A stretch of 64,000 nucleotides of DNA from Plantago major (lineage: Eukaryota; Streptophyta; Magnoliopsida; Lamiales; Plantaginaceae): the NCBI GenBank assembly GCA_026545765.1, contig CM048839.1, positions 45,182,677-45,246,676 of the forward strand, read 5' to 3'. Both the position numbers and the translations under genes were made by a program. The notes below the pieces were generated by a model, which saw nothing but the letters and a program-made list of their open reading frames with translations, ran no database searches and was not told the DNA's origin. Positions 45,872-59,126 of the stretch are shown in pieces. Within the stretch, counting starts at the first letter, position 1. Every line of letters starts with the position of its first letter.

Positions 45872-46017
45872 GAGACCATGTTGAAAAAGGCAATATAGAG
45901 ATACTCAAGATTGGCACTGAAGACTAACTTGCAGATATCTTCACTAAGCTCACTACAAGAAAGTAGATTCTTAGCCTTAAGACACAGTCTTGGACTAATG
46001 GAGCTACAAAGAACTAA
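45872..46017 (+). pseudogene. RNase H tail of fragment B
   Basis: It matches the end of pol in element A (37430-37574), including KGNIEILKIGTED and the terminal leucine-rich stretch. Only about 45 codons of the domain remain. Confidence 0.75.
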
Positions 46018-46797
46018 AAAAGTTCAAAGAAGAGATATCTGAAAAAGATATCAAAGGAGACAGATAAGAGGAATCTGGAACGGGTATCCAGAAACTAAAG
46101 GCTAAAGGGTAAAACGGCTGTTCAAAGATTTCTGAGACGGGTACTCAGATATCTGGATCACTCAGTGAGGGGGAACACAAAAGAGAATAGTACAACTATC
46201 TGCAGTCAACTACTCTCTTGAAATTTGTATTATTTCTATCTCTGTGTAAAACTTGGACAAATACCAAATGTGAGATAAATTCAGATGCAAACAGTGTTCT
46301 TGGTCATACAGAAACGTGATTCAGAAAGCTAATAGCCAAAATTCATTAAACGGGCACAATTACATTTGTTGATTGTGATCATTGCTGAAGAAGCAATGGT
46401 GACCCTTGATGAATTGGGCGATTGATCTTCTGACGCAGATTATTAACTCTCAGTAAATAGTGGACTGTTGAAATTCCGACAGGGCCCACTATGCATTTAA
46501 TGCCGATCAAGCTTTTACTCACGCCTGCCTGCAATTCACAGATACTTACACACAAAATCAATTTGTATGTATATGTCTGTGGAGATTACATTGCTATATA
46601 TATGGGATTTTAGCAAAAGAAATTACTTTCGCCCAATCAAACATACAGACTTGCACAAGAATAGCAAAATTATCTTCTTCTATTTCTCTGCAAATTTCTT
46701 CAACCTCTGCAAATCTCTGTTAGTTTTTCGGCAAAGAATCACTAATCTCTAACCCAAACTTCTTTCAAACTTCGAAAAACTTACACTATATAAAGAG
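46018..46797 (+). other. Spacer between pol and ORF3 in fragment B
   Basis: It is homologous to 37575-38336 and contains the internal TATA box. No coding sequence is supported. Confidence 0.6.
46595..46604 (+). promoter_or_regulatory. Internal TATA box upstream of ORF3 (fragment B)
   Basis: TATATATATG lies 203 bp before the ATG at 46798, in the same context as in A (GGGATTTTAGCAAAAGAAAT). Confidence 0.6.
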
Positions 46798-49700
46798 ATG
46801 GCTCCTAAGCGCTCGTCTACACAGAAACCCCAATCTTCTATCACTGGTACTGCTGAAAAGCAAGCACCAGAGTTGGTGATAGTAAACAATCGATTGGTAG
46901 GAAACTTTAATCCCGATCATTGGACTTCAAATCACAGGATGATTTGGGGTGGTGCCATGGTTGAGGAATACCTCACGGCCTTGTTGAAAACCAGTCGATA
47001 GGAAACTGATCCTTGACATGCTTGAAAAGGCACAAATCAAGGGTTTTCTATCTGCTCTTCCTAGTGGAATCTCTTCACTAGATGTGTTAGAATTCTACAA
47101 TAACTCCAGGATTATATCCTGTGTTTCTGAAGGCACTACAAAAGTGTCTATAAAGACTTCAGTCCAAGGAAAGGAAATCCTTCGGGACTTAACAACTTTC
47201 TGCAAAATGTTTGAACTTCAAAATCTTGGAAAGGATTTTGAAATAGACACCAAGGATGATGATCTCCTTGAAGGTGTAAAACAGCTGTACAGTGGCGTAT
47301 GTGATCTTGAAAAATCAGATACACCCACTGACTTCAAGCTTGCTGACATCAAAACCAGACATCTGTTGGTTCAGTGGGATGTGTTGGCATGCATTCTTCA
47401 CAGATGCTTTGATGGTCTACAAGGAGGTGCTGACCAGATAAGCCAAGAACGCTGGATGATGATGTTCTTGCTATAACAACAAGACAAAAGGCTAGAAAAC
47501 CTTTTTAATTGGGGGAATTACGCCTTCATGAAATTTGTGAAGAAGATTTAAGGCTTTGAGCCTACAATCGCTAAGTTACTTGCTGAGCCAAAAGCAACAG
47601 TAAGCTATGGACTGAAAATATGCTACTTACTGGAATGTCTTGGCATTGAGCTCAGACAGACGGCAGATATTGCCAACAGTAACCTACTCTACAAATATGA
47701 GTATACAAACATGATGAAAAAGGTTACTGGATCTCAGAAAGGTTCCGAGAAGCGAAAGACTGAAGAGGTATCTGAGGGAAAAGTTGCGACCAAGAAGCCC
47801 AGAACTTCACGAAAGAAGTCTGTTGGCAAATCAGAAGGTACACCCATTGATGTTGTTGATTCCCAGATACCTTCCGTAGCTGCCGATGAACTCATAAATG
47901 CAGATGAACTCATCAATGCTGCAAAAGAGGTATCGACTACTGAACAAGTAGACTTAGCAAGAGAAAGTACTTTCAGAAATGTGAAGACTATTATCGAAAG
48001 CCTTGCTGATGAACTCATAAATACTGCCAAAAGTGGTGAAAGATACCAAGCCCTATCTGCAGAAACCGCAGGAATTATGGACCAATAAGTTCCTAATGCT
48101 GATGAAAGCTCTGATGAAGAAGATGATGAACTAGTCATCTCTCAAGTCCTAGAAAAATAGAAAAGGGCTAAGGTTACTGAAATAGTAACTGGTGTAGAGG
48201 TATCTGAAGAAGAACCTACACCACAGGTTGCTGAACAAGCACCTATAGCAAAGGTTGTTGGTGCCATCACACCATCAGGGACAGTCACATATGCACAACT
48301 TCAAGAAGCCCTGATGAATGGTGACCTAGTATTGGCTGACGCTGATGTCAACGCCACACTTAAAGATCTGGAAGAGCTCTCAATTGCTCAAACGTCTGCT
48401 TCCAGACAACCACAACAACCACAACCACAACAGCCACAAGTGGTTGATGAAATGGTAAATGAACTTCATTTCGACATGCCAGCAATGCAGTATGCTGAAG
48501 AAAATCCTGCAAATGAGCAGGTTCCCCAACTCCAAGCGAGGGATCAAACTGAGACACCTACTCAGAATGATCAACCAGGGGAGGCAACTGAGTTAGCCAC
48601 TCAGGAAAAGGTTGAAGTACCTCAAACTTCCAACAAAGAAGCAACACTGGAACAACGAGACCAACTCATGGAAGGATCACAAGTTCCAGAGACCACTCAG
48701 CTTGACATTGCTCAGGTAGCTGAATGGTTTGTACTTGTGAATTTCTTTGTGTTTTCTGTCTTGTTAACTAATAAAAATTCTTTGTTACAGGCTGAATTAG
48801 AAACAAAAGAGCAAGAGGAAGCTGCAAAGCTTGCCACAGAATCTGAGAAGAAGGCCTCCATAGCCTCACCACTTAAGGAACAGGAGCCTGTCTCACAGGT
48901 AGAAAACAGTTCCTTAAGATATAACATCTCAGATATGTGCTTTATACACTTGACTAATACTATTAAGCGTCTGTTTCTAATAGTCTCCAACTGAGAAGAA
49001 AAATGAAGAGACTGAAAAGTCTATCTCTTCAGAGAAGAATCCAGAGGCTTCCAAGGTCTCTGAGGAACAAGTATCTGAACCTTCTGCAGAGAAGGTATTT
49101 CATTCAGATACCTATAATCTTCAAAGACAAATCTCTGATCATTTTTCTCAAACTAACACTTTCTACTTAAACAGGTTCAAAAAGAAGTAGAAGTTGCTAG
49201 GGAGTTGCCCGCTCAATCCCCACAACCAATGGAAATTGATGAGGTGTCAAAACCTTCATCACAAGAAAAATTTCCAGAGACTGCACAAGTCTCTGAGCAA
49301 CAAGTATCTGAGCCTCCAAAAGTGGAGGTAATTGACCTCTCAGATATCTGATTCTGAAGATAGAACTTTTTCTTGATAAAATTTTCTAAGTGTTATGTTT
49401 CTAATCTCAGGTTCAAAAAGAAAGAGAGGATGCTGAGGATCAGACTTCCAAGTCTCCTCCTCACACCAAGATATCTGAGGCACCTGAAACCTCAGTAGTC
49501 CAACCTTCTGAGCCTGTTGCTGTTGCACAGGTAACACAGATACTTGACTACTCTAAAACTCAAATATCTACACAAGTTTTGAAACTAATTCAAAACTCTC
49601 TCTTTCAGGTTCAAAGTAGTGCCAAGAAGGAGTCAAATGATGACTATGAAAACCTTCTTCCCTTCTTCAAGACTCATACCTTGCCAAAGCATATTCAATG

Positions 49701-51571
49701 CTTCAAAAAATGGCAAAGGTTAAGGTGCTCTGATCTCTCTGAAATACTGAGAATCACAGATCAACCAACAAGACGAGCACGAGCTCTTGATCTGGAAAAC
49801 TATATCCACACAATGTTCCCTACTGAACAATATCAAGTTGCGACCTTAATGCGTAAGGATTTTTCCAAGGAAGTGGCACATAAATTGGTGCAAGCCTTCA
49901 AATAGGCAGATGGTCAGACAAGATTGCAGATGGCATTCAAGCCAGTCTTGCCCCAGACACTACAATTTATTCCTTCTGAACAAGAAGAGGTTAATGGGCA
50001 GAAGATCACTATTACTGAAGTGATTAATCTTGTATCTGAAGATGAAGAGAAGGAAACTGACGAAAATGACTATGAAGATTTTCCTTCTGACCATCACAAG
50101 GATGAGGATGATAAAAAGGATGATGATGATGCCCCTGCACCAGGGACAGGAGGGATTCCACAAGGAAACATTGCCTCAGCTGCTGAAAAGCACAATGAGA
50201 GGACATCACAGCAATCCCCTCCTCCATCACCTCAGAAATCTACCCATCCATCTTCCCAACAACAAAAGGACACTGCTGAACAAGTAGTTGAGTACTCTGA
50301 GGAAACAACTCAGAAGATATTAAATACTCAAACCAGAGCTGCTCAACTCAAACAACTGTTGGAAGAAAAGCAACAGCTCCATCTTCAACTTGAAGAAGAG
50401 CTAGTTAAATCCAGAGATAAGCTCAATCAACTACAAGATCACTACTTACAAGAGATAGTAGCTTACTCTGAGATTAAAGAGCTCCAGGATGCTGTAAATG
50501 CTATTGCTAAGGAGCTAGATACTGAAGAAGTATCTAAAGAAAAGCATGATGCTAAGGCTGCATCACCATCAAAAGAAAAAGCATCCTCCTCTCAGAAAGG
50601 AAAGAAGCCCATCTCTGAGATGGTTGCTGGACTGGAAAATCTTGAAAATGTCCAAGAGGATGAAGATCACTGGGCTGATGACTCAGATGATGAAGAAGAC
50701 AAGACTTTGGCAGAACACCGCAATGAACACTTAGCGGTTTCTCATCTGAAAAGGAAGCTAATTGCTCCTGAAATTTTCAACAAACTACCAAATGTCCACT
50801 CCCATGAATATATGAATAGATATCAAGTTTTGGCACATCTTAAAAGGGAGATGTCTTCACAAAACAAAGAAGTAATTGCCTCCGTCCCTCAGATATGCAG
50901 AAATTCACTGAGCTCATCACTCAGAGAACAACCAGTATGATCATTGCTCAGAAGGATCTGGGAATGGTAAGGGACGATGATGTATCATTAGCTGAAAAAG
51001 CTTTTCACGAGGCAAGTTACACTTTGAGCGAGATGCCATACTAGGCCCATTGGCAGAGCTCACTGATAAGGAAAATGGACTTATCAAACAAAATCAGGAG
51101 CTCAAGGCTGAACTTCAGAAGTTGGTCACTTCCTACAACTACTTGCAAAAGAATTTTGAGTCCCTCTCAGATTCTTTTGTGGTACTTAGTCAGTCAACAA
51201 TGACTAAGGGGGAAGAATTTGGATCTGATCAGGGGAAAGGAAAGAAGAAATCTAGAGTTGGTGCCGCTCAGAAAGGAAAAGGAAACAAGAAAACTTCCCA
51301 GCCACCACTCAGAATAGATAATCCCTCATCAAATCAAGCTGCTTTGCAAATAGTAGCTACTTCCCAGCAGCCAACTGAAGAAACTACAATGGTAACAAGG
51401 GCCATGACAAAAAGACCTCCAAGGAGTACCAAGGCTCCAAGGAGAAGACAAGTAAGAGGGATTGATGAATCCTCTGAAGAAGAAGAAGAAGGCCCAATCA
51501 AATCCCTGGGCAATGAAGAAGGCTGCAAAAGTCTCACAAGAATTAATCTTGATGATGATGAAGAGACTGAT
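46798..51571 (+). pseudogene. ORF3 of fragment B, right end removed by element C
   Basis: The start MAPKRSSTQKPQSS is at 46798. The N-terminal domain (DHWTSNHRMIWGG, VLEFYNNSRI, HRCFDGLQGGADQ), acidic linker, conserved CFKKWQRLRCSDLSEILRI segment and coiled-coil region (about 50280-50540) follow in the same order as in A. Predicted introns are at 48716-48790, 48899-48983, 49095-49174, 49328-49410 and 49531-49608, at the same places as in A. The exons between them are 108, 111, 153 and 120 bp. The C-terminal domain is beyond the insertion point of element C. It is a fossil. Confidence 0.7.
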
Positions 51572-52988
51572 TGTTGGTCCAGATAACGGCAAAGTAAAAG
51601 ACTAGAAGGGGGGGGGGGTGAATAGTCTTTTAAACTTTTGTCGATAAACAGCTTTCTCGAAAACAGGGGTTTCGATACTTAAATTCGAGCGGAAGACTTT
51701 AAGATAGGTAAGTGCGAAACAATAAGTAAGTGTGCTTGCTTTGAAAGATAAATACAGAAAGGTAAATAACACAGCAAGTATAGTGGTATCTGGAGGTGGC
51801 GTAATCCTCCAACTAATCCACTTCGGTCTTTCTGAGACCTAGAATTCACTAGAACAGATAATTGAGTTCACCTTACAAAAATTCTATTCTAAGATTCTTA
51901 AACAATTGGTTCCCAACCAAATGTTCCCCTGAAGTTATTCCCGACTCCTAGAGCTAAGTACTTCCTCTACTCAGATAACCTTGGAGTTATTCCCTGATTT
52001 CCCAAATCAAGTACTTCCTCTACTCCACGCCTTGATGGTGTTGGTTATAAGGTTTATCAGAGAGGCTTCTCGTATAACTTTTCAGTTATGTTTTCAGAGA
52101 GCCTAATAGAACAAGACTACTTAATACACTTGTTCAGGGTATGGCAATCTGCTCTTTACTGACCCAAGTAATTGATGTCCTTTCTGGAGAATGAGCTTCA
52201 GAAAGGTTATCTTACAGTTCAACTCTTTCACGAATAACAATCTCTTGTTAAGGTTCAGGACAACTTAGAACTACTAGTGATTCTTCAAGCAACAGAAAGC
52301 TTTCAGAAAGGGTAGTAGAGTGCTTGAGAGAATACTTTGCTAGATTGTAAGTTTGCAAGTTAGATCGTTCTTCGGTCGTATTTCTCAGCATCTAAGTGTA
52401 TGATATTTATAGATGAATTAGAGAGTCGTTGGGATGTTATCCGTTAGACACAATTCAAATTCAGTCTATACTTATCTTGAAATGAGTACTCAGAAGTCCT
52501 TGTCTCATATCTCAGAGATGACTGTGCTTTAGCGGCTTTTCTGCTGATGCAATTAATGCATATGTACTATTTCTTGTCCTGTAGTCTTCAACGGATACAT
52601 TAGCCTTTCTGATGGCTTGCATGCTCTATACTCATGATGTCATATGTTCCAGAATCATGTTTCAAAAGTAACTAAATGTACTTAAGAAAGGATTAAGGAC
52701 ATAGTCTTTCCGAGTGAGACTAAACCTTGGTGTCTTCATAAATCTTGTGCAATCTCTGGTCTTGTAATCTTCAGAAAAGCTCCATTGCTAGGATTGATCT
52801 TCATGGTCTTCTTAAAATAAAAATTACACTCAGAGACCTATAATCCTAATACAAGATTTACTAGACTAAATATACTCAGTGATTTCCTCTTTTACAATGT
52901 TCAAGTGAACCAAGAGTACTTAATCACCTTTCTGGCTAAGATAGGAACATGTGATGAATGATCAAAAAACTAACAGATATTCCTAACA
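51572..52988 (-). repeat. 3' LTR of element C (1417 bp, subfamily 1)
   Basis: It is the reverse complement of the LTR type at 28062: on the minus strand it starts TGTTAGGAATATC at 52988 and ends CTGGACCAACA at 51572. The poly-C loop appears as 11 G at 51608-51618. Confidence 0.9.
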
Positions 52989-53003
52989 AATTTCCCCCTG
53001 TTT
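52989..53003 (-). other. Polypurine tract of element C
   Basis: On the minus strand AAACAGGGGGAAATT directly precedes the LTR start. Confidence 0.75.
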
Positions 53004-53421
53004 TGATCAGTCATCCATGACTATCTTTCAAAGTCCTATTACAAAGTTGTAATCCTGGAAGAGAAAACAATCCACCACTTAATCATTTCAAATGATATTC
53101 AATTTTGGTTGAATTAAGTGCAGAAAGTAATCATCAACCAAATCACAAGAAGTGGCCTTTGCTGATAAGTTGTCATCTATTAGAGTGTATCTGAGAGTAT
53201 GATCTTCAGATAGGTACAGATTACAGAATAAGATGCAACTTTTACGGATAGAGAAAATTAGAAACAATCAGCAAGATTACAAAAAGTAACAAAACAAACT
53301 AAGTAAATTAGAACAACAGGAGAGTCCAAGCTCCAAGTAAACATTCTAAGATACTAGTCTTCAAGTCTTCAAAGATTAACTTAGGTTCAGAAACCTCAAG
53401 TTCTTCAGCACCCTTTCTGGA
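53004..53421 (-). other. 3' untranslated region of element C
   Basis: It lies between the ORF3 stop and the PPT and is homologous to 43874-44231 in element A. No coding sequence is supported. Confidence 0.5.
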
Positions 53422-56400
53422 TCAGTTGACATAATCATCCACTTTTCTGCATTCTTGGACATAGTCATAAAGTATCCTTCTGACAGAAAGTTCTGTCTTT
53501 CTGGATAATATACAAATTTCATGGTAACTCTTGCCAAGATTGTAGTTCTTCTTCAGAAAGTGTTTGACCCAGTAGTATTTTACCCAGACCCAGGCATGGT
53601 CTACTTGCAGCTCAGATAGGTTGAAATACTTGTATATTTCTTCCAGATAGTGAATATCATCCAGATATTCATCCTTTGTCATGTAGAATGACTCATAGGG
53701 ATGAACACCTAGCTTGTTCTGCTTGCTGTAGGTACCATCCAGTTTTCTTGTCTTGTGCACATCTTCTGGCTTGGGGTAAGGACAAGGAAAAGAAAGGTCC
53801 ATCTTTCTGGCATCATTTCTCTTTTCAACCTCAAAGTTTAGCCAGGCATGAAGGTGCTCATGTTTTAGCAAATTTGGCTTGCCTTCACTCCATTTTAGGA
53901 TCTGTTCAAGATGGGAGTTGGAAACTTATCATTGACAAGTAGATGTTGCAGTTCCAGAATCCAATACCCTTTCTTGTTCAGAATGCACCTATATGAAGAC
54001 TCTTCATTACTGGTCTTCACATACTCAATGTGGGCATCAGTTGGCTTTTCTTGATGAGTTTCTTTGTTTGCTCTGCCAAACTGAATATCCCTTCTAGCCT
54101 TTCTGTTAGGTGGCCTTCGTCAGAGATCCTGTGACTCTTTCTTCTGCCTTGAAATTTGTCTTTGGTGGAAGTCCCTTGAATTGACTTGGTATTTCGAAGG
54201 GGTTCTGCTAATGGCCTTCTTTGCCGGAGGAGGTTGTAAGGGCTTGCTTGACTTCTTCTTTTGTGAAGTGGATGTTCATCAAGATTTATTCATCCTCATC
54301 ATCATCATTGATGTTCCAGTTGTGAGGCTTGCAGCTCTCTTGACCTCTTACCTCACCTTCTTCTTGATTTTCTTCTTCAGAAGCTTTCTGGTTGTTCCCA
54401 TCTGAGATCCTAAGGGACTTGGTTCCCCTAGTGACCATACTTCCCAGCTTTCTGGCTGGTTGATCTGGAACAACTTCTTCAGCAGTGGTGTCCTTAATGA
54501 CTAGTTGACTTGAGGAGGGGAGATTTGATTGTTTTCTTTTTCTTCCTCTGCCTTTCTGAGGCATCTCTCTTCCCCCTTAGTCATGAATGACTGACTCATG
54601 ATATCATAAGCTTCAGAGAGTGATTCAAAGTTCTTCTGGAGGTTGTTATGCACCCTGACCAATTCTTGGATTTCTTCTTTCATGTCCTTGTTTTGCCTAA
54701 CCAACACTTGCTCTTTTCTGTTGAGCTCTTCAAGAGGCTTTAGAATAGCCTCAGCTTGTTGAGTAGCATAAGTAGCATCTGCTAGTGCTTGATTGGCATT
54801 GTTGCAGTCTTCTTCCCTGATCAGAGCTAAGTCTTTCTGAGAGAGAGCTATGCTGGTTGCTCTATTTAGCAATGCAGCAGCCAAATCTTTCATCTCTTCT
54901 GGGACTGACTGTAGGACTTGGTTGTCTTGAGCAACAAGTCTGTCTCTTAGTTCCAAGAAAACAGCTGTTCTGGACCTGTGCTCATCACTTCTTGAAGCAC
55001 CTGGAGCAGAGAAAAGTTGAGGCGCCAGAAGGGCTAGATTTTCCTTAGTGATTAGCCTCTCATCTTCTGCTTGGGAGATCCAGTTTGGGTTTATTTCAGC
55101 ATCATTCTCATAATCCTTTTCTTGGATTGTTTTCAGAGTGGCAATCTTTTGTTTGCCTTTGAGTATGCTAGCCTTCTAAGAAGTAGAAGGTCTTTCTGAT
55201 GCAGCCTTAGCATAATGCTCTTCATCATCATTGTCATCCATGGCATCTATCTCAGCAGCAGTGACCACGATGGCATTTTTCAACAACCTTTGCTCATCTA
55301 GGAGTGCCAGTTCCTTAGCATTAGCTTCTCTGAGCTTTTCGAGTTTGGCTTCCTTTTCTTCAACAAGAGCTTGACACTCTAAGTTGATTCTCTTCTCCTC
55401 TTCCAACTTAAATCTAAGTTGTTCAATCCTGAACTCAGTGGCTGTGATTTCTTCAATTATGTCTTGTTCAGCCTGTTGGGTATTTTGATGAGACTTTGGT
55501 GGTGATGATGATGGGGCTTTCTGAGCATTGGAAGGAGTAGCCTTTTCTGCACTTCCTTTGCTAATTTTCTGAATCCCGCCGTTTCCAGGTTGGGGATCAT
55601 CATTCTAATCATCATCATCATCCTTTTTCTTGTCTTCTTGACTTGGATGCTCAGAAGGAGGTTCTTGGTAATCATTCTCATCAGTTTCCTTCTCATCTTC
55701 AGAAACCAGGTTGATCACATTAGGAAGTGTGATCATCCTCCCATTTACTTCTTATTGCTCAGAAGGGTAGGTTGTGAGCTTGCTGGGCAAGGCAGGATGG
55801 GTCACCATCTGCTCTTGGGTTTGAGCATCAGCAGCTTGAAAGTCTGCTAGGAGTCTTTTGGCTACTTCATTTAAGAAGTTATCATCCATCAGAGTGGCAA
55901 AAGAATATGATTCTGTGGGAAACATAGCATGGATATAGTCTTCCAGATTGATTTCTATGGCCCTTTTCTCTGGGATGTCAATTACTCTTGCAATTTCAGA
56001 AAGATCGGCCTTTCTGAGTTTCTGCCATTGTCTAAAGCACTTTAGATGTTTCTTGAGAGTGTGCTTCTTAAAGGCTTGGAGTAAGTTGAGTGGCACTAGA
56101 CTTTGAGCCTGTGTAGAAACACTAGGCTCATTTGCTTAGACTTCTGCTTGTTTGGGCACAGAGGCCTCAGATACATTGATGTGAGGAGAAGTCTGATCCT
56201 CAGCATCCTTTCTTTCTGATTGAACTTCCAAGTGAGGAAGCTCAGTGGCATCTTTCTCAGAAACCTTGGGAGTTTCTGGAACCTTTTCTTCAGATACTGC
56301 TTGTTCAGCAGTTTTAGTTTCTCTTGGAGGATATGAGATCACATTCTCTCCATCCAAGTGTTCTTCTGATTGAGCCTTCTCAACAGAAGGCTCAGTAACT

Positions 56401-58194
56401 ACTTCCTCAGAGTGCTTTTCAGCCTCTGGAAACTCTTAGTGTTGGGGTGTTGGTTCCACCTCCACTACTTTCTCAGTTGTAGCCTGTGGAACAGGCTCTT
56501 CTTGATGTTCTGAGGTTGGAGGAACCTCTTCTTGATTCAAGGGAGTGAACAAGTTTTCTTCCCCCTGAAATTGTGTCTCCAAGTTGGCCTGAATAGAGTC
56601 AGGCTGAGTTTGGGTCTCTTGGACTAGTGGAGTTTCCACAGCCTCTCTTTGCTCATTGTTGGTCTCCTCTACAATATCTTTCTGAGTCTCCATCTCAGTT
56701 TGATCCCTTTCTGAGAGTTGAGCTCTCTCAGAAGGTTGAGGAACCTGTTCAAGAACAGGGTTTTCTTCAGCCACATTAAGTGCTGGCATTGTGAATGTGG
56801 AAGCAATGTCAACATCTTCCATCACTCTATCTTCCTCTTCCAGGCCTTCTTCTTCCTGCCGGGATGAGGGCTCCTTTCTTTCTGAGGGGCTGAGCTTGAT
56901 GCTCCTCCATGGGTCTCAATCCTGGACTTTTTGAATACTTGTGTAAGTACTACATCATCATCAGAGTCACTGTCCAGATTGGGAGCTGACCATTATATGA
57001 TATTTCTATCATCTTTGGAGATTTCTGGAGCAGCCTGTCTCAGAATTCTTGGGGCTTTCTGGTGTTGCCTTTCTGGCCGAACAACATCTTCTGAGATCTT
57101 GTCTCCAGAAGGTTGTGCTTTTTGTACACTTTGGGACTTAGAGGCTTTCTTGCTTTGAGTCCTCTTTCTCTTGGCAACTGGAGGTTGAGCAGGAGCTTGC
57201 TCAGAGACCTCTTCACCTTCTTTGGGCGACTTCAAGCTCTTACGCCTCTTTCCGAGCTTTCTCGTGACAATTCTCTCCTTTTCTTCAAAGGCATGTCTGA
57301 AAAGAGAGTTGGTGACTGGGATTTCTTGTCTCTTTCTGAGAGTTATTCCCATTGTTTCCAGAATGTAGCAAATTCTGAGACCAAAATGCATATTGGCCTT
57401 TGTCTCAGCAAGGCCATTGATGATTTTAGGCTCAAATTCCTCAATGTGCCCAAGAAATTTGTTGAAGGCGTACTTCCCCCAATTAAAGTGGGTTTCCCTC
57501 CCTTCATGCTTCTTATTCAGAAGATGCATCATCATCCATCTCTCCATGCTTATCTGGTCTACCCCACCTTTGTTGCCATCAAAGCAACGGACCAGAATGA
57601 GAGCCAAAGTACTCCAGTGTTTCTGGAGATGATTGGTTCTGATGGCTTTCAGAACAAAGTTTGCTGGGCAACCCTTTGCATTTTCAATCTGGATTGCCTC
57701 AAATAGCTCCTTAACACTTTGAATCATGGAGGCATCCCTGATGTTGATGTCGTCGATTGTTCCTCGATTTTTCAATCGGAATAAGTTGCAGAAAGTCTTG
57801 CAGTCTAGGACAATTTCTTGTCCTTGAACTTCAGTCTGCATGTACTTCTCTTCTACATCATTCACAACTTTTGTGAAGATTTTGGAGTTGTTGTAGAACT
57901 CCAACACATCCAGTGTGGAAAGTCCACTGGGTGCAGCACACAGAAACTTGTAGATATGGGAACTTTTCAACATTCCCAATATCGGTTTCTATCGCTTTTG
58001 AAGAAATGATCAGTAAATATATTTCTTCACAAGAAAAGCTCCCAATTCATCTTGTGACTTGGATTCCAAATGTAAGGGGTAAACTCTCCTAGAAGGCGTT
58101 TATTCAACACCTTGAGTTCTTTTCCTCCTTGCTTTTCAGCAGGAGCAGATGATGCGGCCTTAGGGTTCTTGGTGGTCATCTTCTTTGGTGCCAT
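53422..58194 (-). pseudogene. ORF3 of element C, intronless form
   Basis: The start MAPKKMTTKNPKAASS is at 58194. The N-terminal domain (about 57980-57250; SGLSTLDVLEFYNNSKI, LILVRCFDGNKGGVDQIS, HFNWGKYAFNKFLGH) and a basic stretch (AKRKRTQSKKASK) are followed by an acidic VSE-rich linker. Next come the KHLKCFRQWQKLRKADLSEI segment, Asp/Glu-rich and coiled-coil parts (about 55400-54500), and the C-terminal domain (about 53700-53422; ESFYMTKDEY, HAWVWVKYYWVKHF). At all five places where A and B have introns, the flanking coding sequence is contiguous here. It is diverged from A and B and is a fossil with several breaks. Confidence 0.7.
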
Positions 58195-59126
58195 CTCTTA
58201 TATAGAGTCTTTAAGTGAGTGTTTACAGATGAGGTTTGCAAGAATAATCGAGATTAGTCTATCTTTTCAGAAGACTAAGCACAAGAAGTTGAGTTGCAGA
58301 AGAAGTTTTGCAGAAATCTCGAGAGATTTTGCTATTTTGATGCAAGTATGAAATTTTGGATTTGGTAAAAATGTTTGTCTTTTGCCCAATTTCTATATAT
58401 ATAGTAGACAAAACGTACATAGATACAACATACATATAGCTGAATATGAATGTGTGTCTTTGTATCTGCATAGGCGTGGTACGACCTTTGTACTTCATTA
58501 AATGCTTAGTGGGCCATGTCTGCATTTCTCAACAGACATTACTTGCTTTGTTTTAATTTCAGCCGTTGAGATCAAACGTTTATACATCAAGGGTTTATAT
58601 TGAATATCTTGTAATGATATCAATCAACAAATGGTATTGTGCCGACTTGATGGATTTTTAATATGCTACATTCATTGTGTCACTTAGTAAAGAGTAGGAA
58701 CACTTAAACGTTTAAGCTTATCATTCTGAGTGTCAAGTCCTTATCTTTATATTATTTATCATAAAAATGGCAAAAATACAAGACATTGGACATGTTTGAC
58801 TCCCAGAACTTATACTTTTTCGGGCTTTATGTGTCTTTTCTCTTTATGACTAAATAGTTTCCTGAATTCAAGAATCAGAAACTTCAGTTGTTTGAATGTA
58901 TTTGACCCACTCTTAGTAAGTAAGTTCTAGTCTTATTTACTCATTGAGTGTGTACCAACCTTTGCCTTTCTGGATACCCGTTCCAGAATTGTTTTGCCTT
59001 TCTGAGTGTTGCTACTCAGAAACCTTTGCATCACTTCTTAACAACTTGGCTTTCTGAGAGCATGTTCTCAGAGGCCTACTTCTTTTCTACCTTGCTTACT
59101 CAGACTATAGAGATTCAGGACATTTT
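58195..59126 (-). other. Spacer between pol and ORF3 in element C
   Basis: It corresponds to the spacers in A and B and contains the TATA box at 58394-58403. It has short CTGAGA/CAGAAA-rich repeats near the pol end. No coding sequence is supported. Confidence 0.55.
58394..58403 (-). promoter_or_regulatory. Internal TATA box upstream of ORF3 (element C)
   Basis: TATATATATA lies 209 bp before the ATG at 58194. It is followed on the minus strand by TTGGGCAAAAGAC and ACTTGCATCAAAATAGCAAAA, conserved with A and B. Confidence 0.6.

Larger units (their letters stand above)
45872..51571 (+). mobile_element. Sirevirus-like copia fragment B
   Basis: The fragment runs from the last part of RNase H (45872-46017) through the pol-ORF3 spacer into ORF3. 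It is cut at the right by insertion of element C at 51572. On the left it begins in the middle of RNase H directly after element A's 3' LTR, consistent with that LTR's parent having inserted into B. It is a fossil with about five breaks in the visible part. Confidence 0.8.
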
